From positions 1-43,130 of the forward strand of contig JAKBBU010000014.1 in assembly GCA_021808365.1 (NCBI GenBank): a stretch of 43,130 nt of DNA. Direction: 5' to 3'. The notes below the pieces were generated by a model. The model was not told the DNA's origin. It searched no databases and saw only the letters and a list, made by a program, of their open reading frames with translations. This document shows positions 41,253-43,130 of the stretch, one piece after another (the stretch's first letter is position 1; every line of letters begins with the position of its first letter). This stretch comes from Pseudomonadota bacterium. GTDB taxonomy: Bacteria; Pseudomonadota; Gammaproteobacteria; JAKBBU01. Made by a program: the position numbers and the translations under genes.

Positions 41253-42958
41253 TTCTTTTCTCCCGCTTTATGTATAGAGTACAGAGGCGGTAATTCTCTT
41301 ACTGTTTTAGAATGCTTTTTAACCGGCTTTTTATGGCTCGTTTTAAAGATGAGCCAAAATGATTGACCATTCCAGTTACCGCTGTCTTTATATAAAATGC
41401 GCTCTAAATTAAGACACGCTTCTTGCAACGCTGGATCAGGAATAACATTAATCAAACTCGCCCAATCTTTTAATTTTTGCTCGCGAAAATAGACATGCCC
41501 CCAAGTCCAAAGCGATTCTTTTAACGCGTGAGGATTATTCATCAAACAAGCTTGTTTAATTTGTTGTTCATAACCCCGAAGTGTTTGAGGTCTTGTTTTT
41601 TCTGCACCTCCTTGTGGTTTCTTTTTAAGAAGGAACCAAGTTCCAATCCATAAGATAAAAAATAATCCTGCAATCAACCAGGGTAAATCATGCCGCGGTG
41701 CTTTCAAGATCGGTTGTTTTACAATTGTCTGTGTATTTGATGGATGTGGGCTTTGAATAGACGGTGCTTGGCCATTTGAGGGCACCTGAGCAGTCATGGA
41801 TTGCACAGTGGCGACTTCCATCTTTCCTGTTTGAGTATTCCACCAGGGAATTGAAATCTCTGGCCAATCAATTGACCCACCGGCCATGGGAACGTAGGCA
41901 ATCTTGGTTTCTTGCCGTCCCACAACCCCTTGCTCATTGAGTTGATCATTAAAAATAGGCTTGTCAGGATAAATATTCACATTGGCCAAGTTTTCTTGCG
42001 GCAATGGCGGCAACTGTGCTGCCGTTAATCCTTGAGCAGTGACGATGATCGTTCGCGTAATGGGTTGACCAATTTGTAGATGATTAGGATCGCTTGACCA
42101 AAATTGTTCAATTTTAAGGTGTGTCGCTGGCAACCACCACCCTGTTTGCACAGGCGCAGGATTAATGTCCATCGTCACCGGTTTTGCATGTGTATTAACC
42201 GGCAAAATACCCGCATCAAATAAGCGGCTCCATTGCGTTCCATTTTGATTGGCACTGACTAAATTACCTTGCAGTGTACCGGGTTGTATCGTCAAAGGAC
42301 CACTTTTCTGCGGAAATACGGCATAACGTCTTTGAATCACATTATAAATTTTGCCATTTTTTCGGGTTTGATAGAACCGATCTGTCCCCATTCGCATAAT
42401 TTTTGCTTGATCAGCCATTGGATCCGTCAAGCTGGCTCCTTCCAATTGGCCTGTAAAAAAAATCTTTACTGTATAGATGATCTGTTGTTGAACAAAGGCA
42501 TCTTGCGGTGTTAAATTACTTTCTAAAAAAATAGCGGGTTTATCAACCAAGGTCGTTGTAACCATAGGAGGAGGCAGATTGCTTTGTTGATTCGTTTGCT
42601 GAGAAACCACAGTTAGGGTAATCGGATCTGTATGTGCGTCTTTGAAGCGAATGGAAGGAATCGTTATCTGCCCTGTTCCTCTTGGAAGCAACATTAAAGC
42701 CCATTGCGTTTTTTCAGTCGTATGGCCATTGATGACTTCAATTTCCTGAGATTGTTGCATGCCGACTAAATTAAAGTGAGTATTCAATTCTCCAAAATCA
42801 GGCGCTTCCGATCCGTGGTAATCCTTTGCATTAATGTAAAGCTCAAAGGTATCGCCTGAGGTAATCGTTTGTTGATCGACATGGGCTGTCAGTTCCATCG
42901 CCCAGGCTGATGGAGTAATCATTAAACAAAATAATAGAAAATATCTCAGGAATAACAT
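41249..42958 (-). CDS. batD: BatD-family protein
   Basis: A 569-residue protein with a signal peptide (about 1-20, ending SAWA), several beta-sandwich domains of the BatD/oxygen tolerance family (PF13584), one transmembrane helix (about 425-445, WLIAGLFFILWIGTWFLL) and a cytoplasmic helical tail. BatD usually sits with MoxR ATPase and VWA-protein genes, which would be beyond the window if present. A GTG at 42967 is also possible; the ATG at 42958 is used here. It overlaps icmH by 4 bases and so heads the batD-icmH-icmF operon. Confidence 0.83.
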   Translation of the reverse strand: MLFLRYFLLFCLMITPSAWAMELTAHVDQQTITSGDTFELYINAKDYHGSEAPDFGELNTHFNLVGMQQSQEIEVINGHTTEKTQWALMLLPRGTGQITIPSIRFKDAHTDPITLTVVSQQTNQQSNLPPPMVTTTLVDKPAIFLESNLTPQDAFVQQQIIYTVKIFFTGQLEGASLTDPMADQAKIMRMGTDRFYQTRKNGKIYNVIQRRYAVFPQKSGPLTIQPGTLQGNLVSANQNGTQWSRLFDAGILPVNTHAKPVTMDINPAPVQTGWWLPATHLKIEQFWSSDPNHLQIGQPITRTIIVTAQGLTAAQLPPLPQENLANVNIYPDKPIFNDQLNEQGVVGRQETKIAYVPMAGGSIDWPEISIPWWNTQTGKMEVATVQSMTAQVPSNGQAPSIQSPHPSNTQTIVKQPILKAPRHDLPWLIAGLFFILWIGTWFLLKKKPQGGAEKTRPQTLRGYEQQIKQACLMNNPHALKESLWTWGHVYFREQKLKDWASLINVIPDPALQEACLNLERILYKDSGNWNGQSFWLIFKTSHKKPVKKHSKTVRELPPLYSIHKAGEKK

Positions 42959-43032
42959 AGGCACCACGGCTCATGGTTTCGGATTGGTTAAGTGTACTGC
43001 CCACACGATCAATGCTCAAGAGCAAAACCGTG

Positions 43033-43130
43033 TTCTAGCAATTCTCGCCTTAATCGAGAGGGAGATTGCGCCAATACGTGTTGTGGTATTGGCGCAATCT
43101 CCCTCTCGATTAAGGCGAGAATTGCTAGAA
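43033..43130. repeat. Family C perfect palindrome, copy 2 (cut by window end)
   Basis: A 44-bp perfect stem (43033-43076 with 43087-43130) and the loop CGTGTTGTGG. The right arm is still matching at the last base of the window and may extend. The loop and TGCGCCAAT/ATTGGCGCA match copy 1 with one G-C to A-T pair swap next to the loop; the remaining arm is unrelated to copy 1. Confidence 0.95.

Noticed and set aside
1..43130. tRNA or rRNA genes
   Set aside because: No GTTCRANTC-type T-loop with a CCA-adjacent acceptor stem or rRNA-like segment was found in the intergenic regions on either strand by eye; a tRNAscan run would settle it.

Overview
The window looks like chromosome from an AT-leaning gammaproteobacterium, most plausibly of the order Legionellales (Legionella, Coxiella, Aquicella relatives). 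The clues are an IcmH(DotU)/IcmF pair of the Dot/Icm (type IVB) secretion kind, the EF-P lysylation genes epmB, efp and epmA, HemX/HemY, long-form QueF, and heavy seeding of gene borders with palindromic repeats. There is no rRNA or tRNA in the window, so the taxonomy is inference.

Layout. 1-5.2 kb: epmB (minus), then efp-epmA-hemX-hemY in one tightly packed run (plus). 5.2-9.0 kb, all minus: two lipoproteins (OmpA-like and GIN-like), a cystathionine beta-synthase-type PLP enzyme, a small secreted protein and queF. 9.1-12.8 kb: a Bcr/CflA efflux pump, a copper-type csoR plus HMA/MauE gene pair, a HigBA-like toxin-antitoxin module and a DJ-1/isonitrile hydratase-like enzyme. 12.8-14.3 kb: an unknown C-tail-anchored protein, a 95-residue GIY-YIG nuclease gene framed by two inverted palindromes, and a TfoX N-domain protein. 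14.4-18.5 kb: an EmrA-EmrB-outer-membrane-channel efflux operon (minus). 18.7-23 kb: lipB, an FMN glutamate-synthase-like membrane protein, an A-type Fe-S carrier and purF. 23.3-25.2 kb: a giant-repeat acidic protein. 25.4-29.8 kb: fxsA, groES-groEL behind a heat-shock promoter, waaC and a second toxin-antitoxin pair. 29.8-34.7 kb (minus): an SDR, an isochorismatase-like hydrolase, a membrane-anchored unknown and an ArcB-like hybrid histidine kinase. 34.9-38.0 kb: a stand-alone A-PCP-E nonribosomal peptide synthetase. 38.4-43 kb (minus): batD-icmH-icmF.

The most unusual layer is not the genes but the palindromes between them. I sort them into seven families (A-G). Families B and C have a conserved core and perfect or near-perfect arms of about 42-45 bp, whose outer parts are unrelated between loci yet mirror each other at each locus. 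In one case (14345-14438) the arm is the last 28 bases of a coding sequence, copied in inverse. Family D has a fixed core and a 4-bp stem segment that changes in a compensatory way in all three copies; two D copies bracket the GIY-YIG gene like terminal inverted repeats. Families D, E and F share the termini CTGGAT...ATGAC. One E copy sits between 16-bp direct repeats. Many copies lie on or within a few bases of a stop codon. Together these suggest a REP/BIME-like mobile palindrome system in which a GIY-YIG nuclease could play the part that RAYT transposases play for REP elements; that role is a hypothesis.
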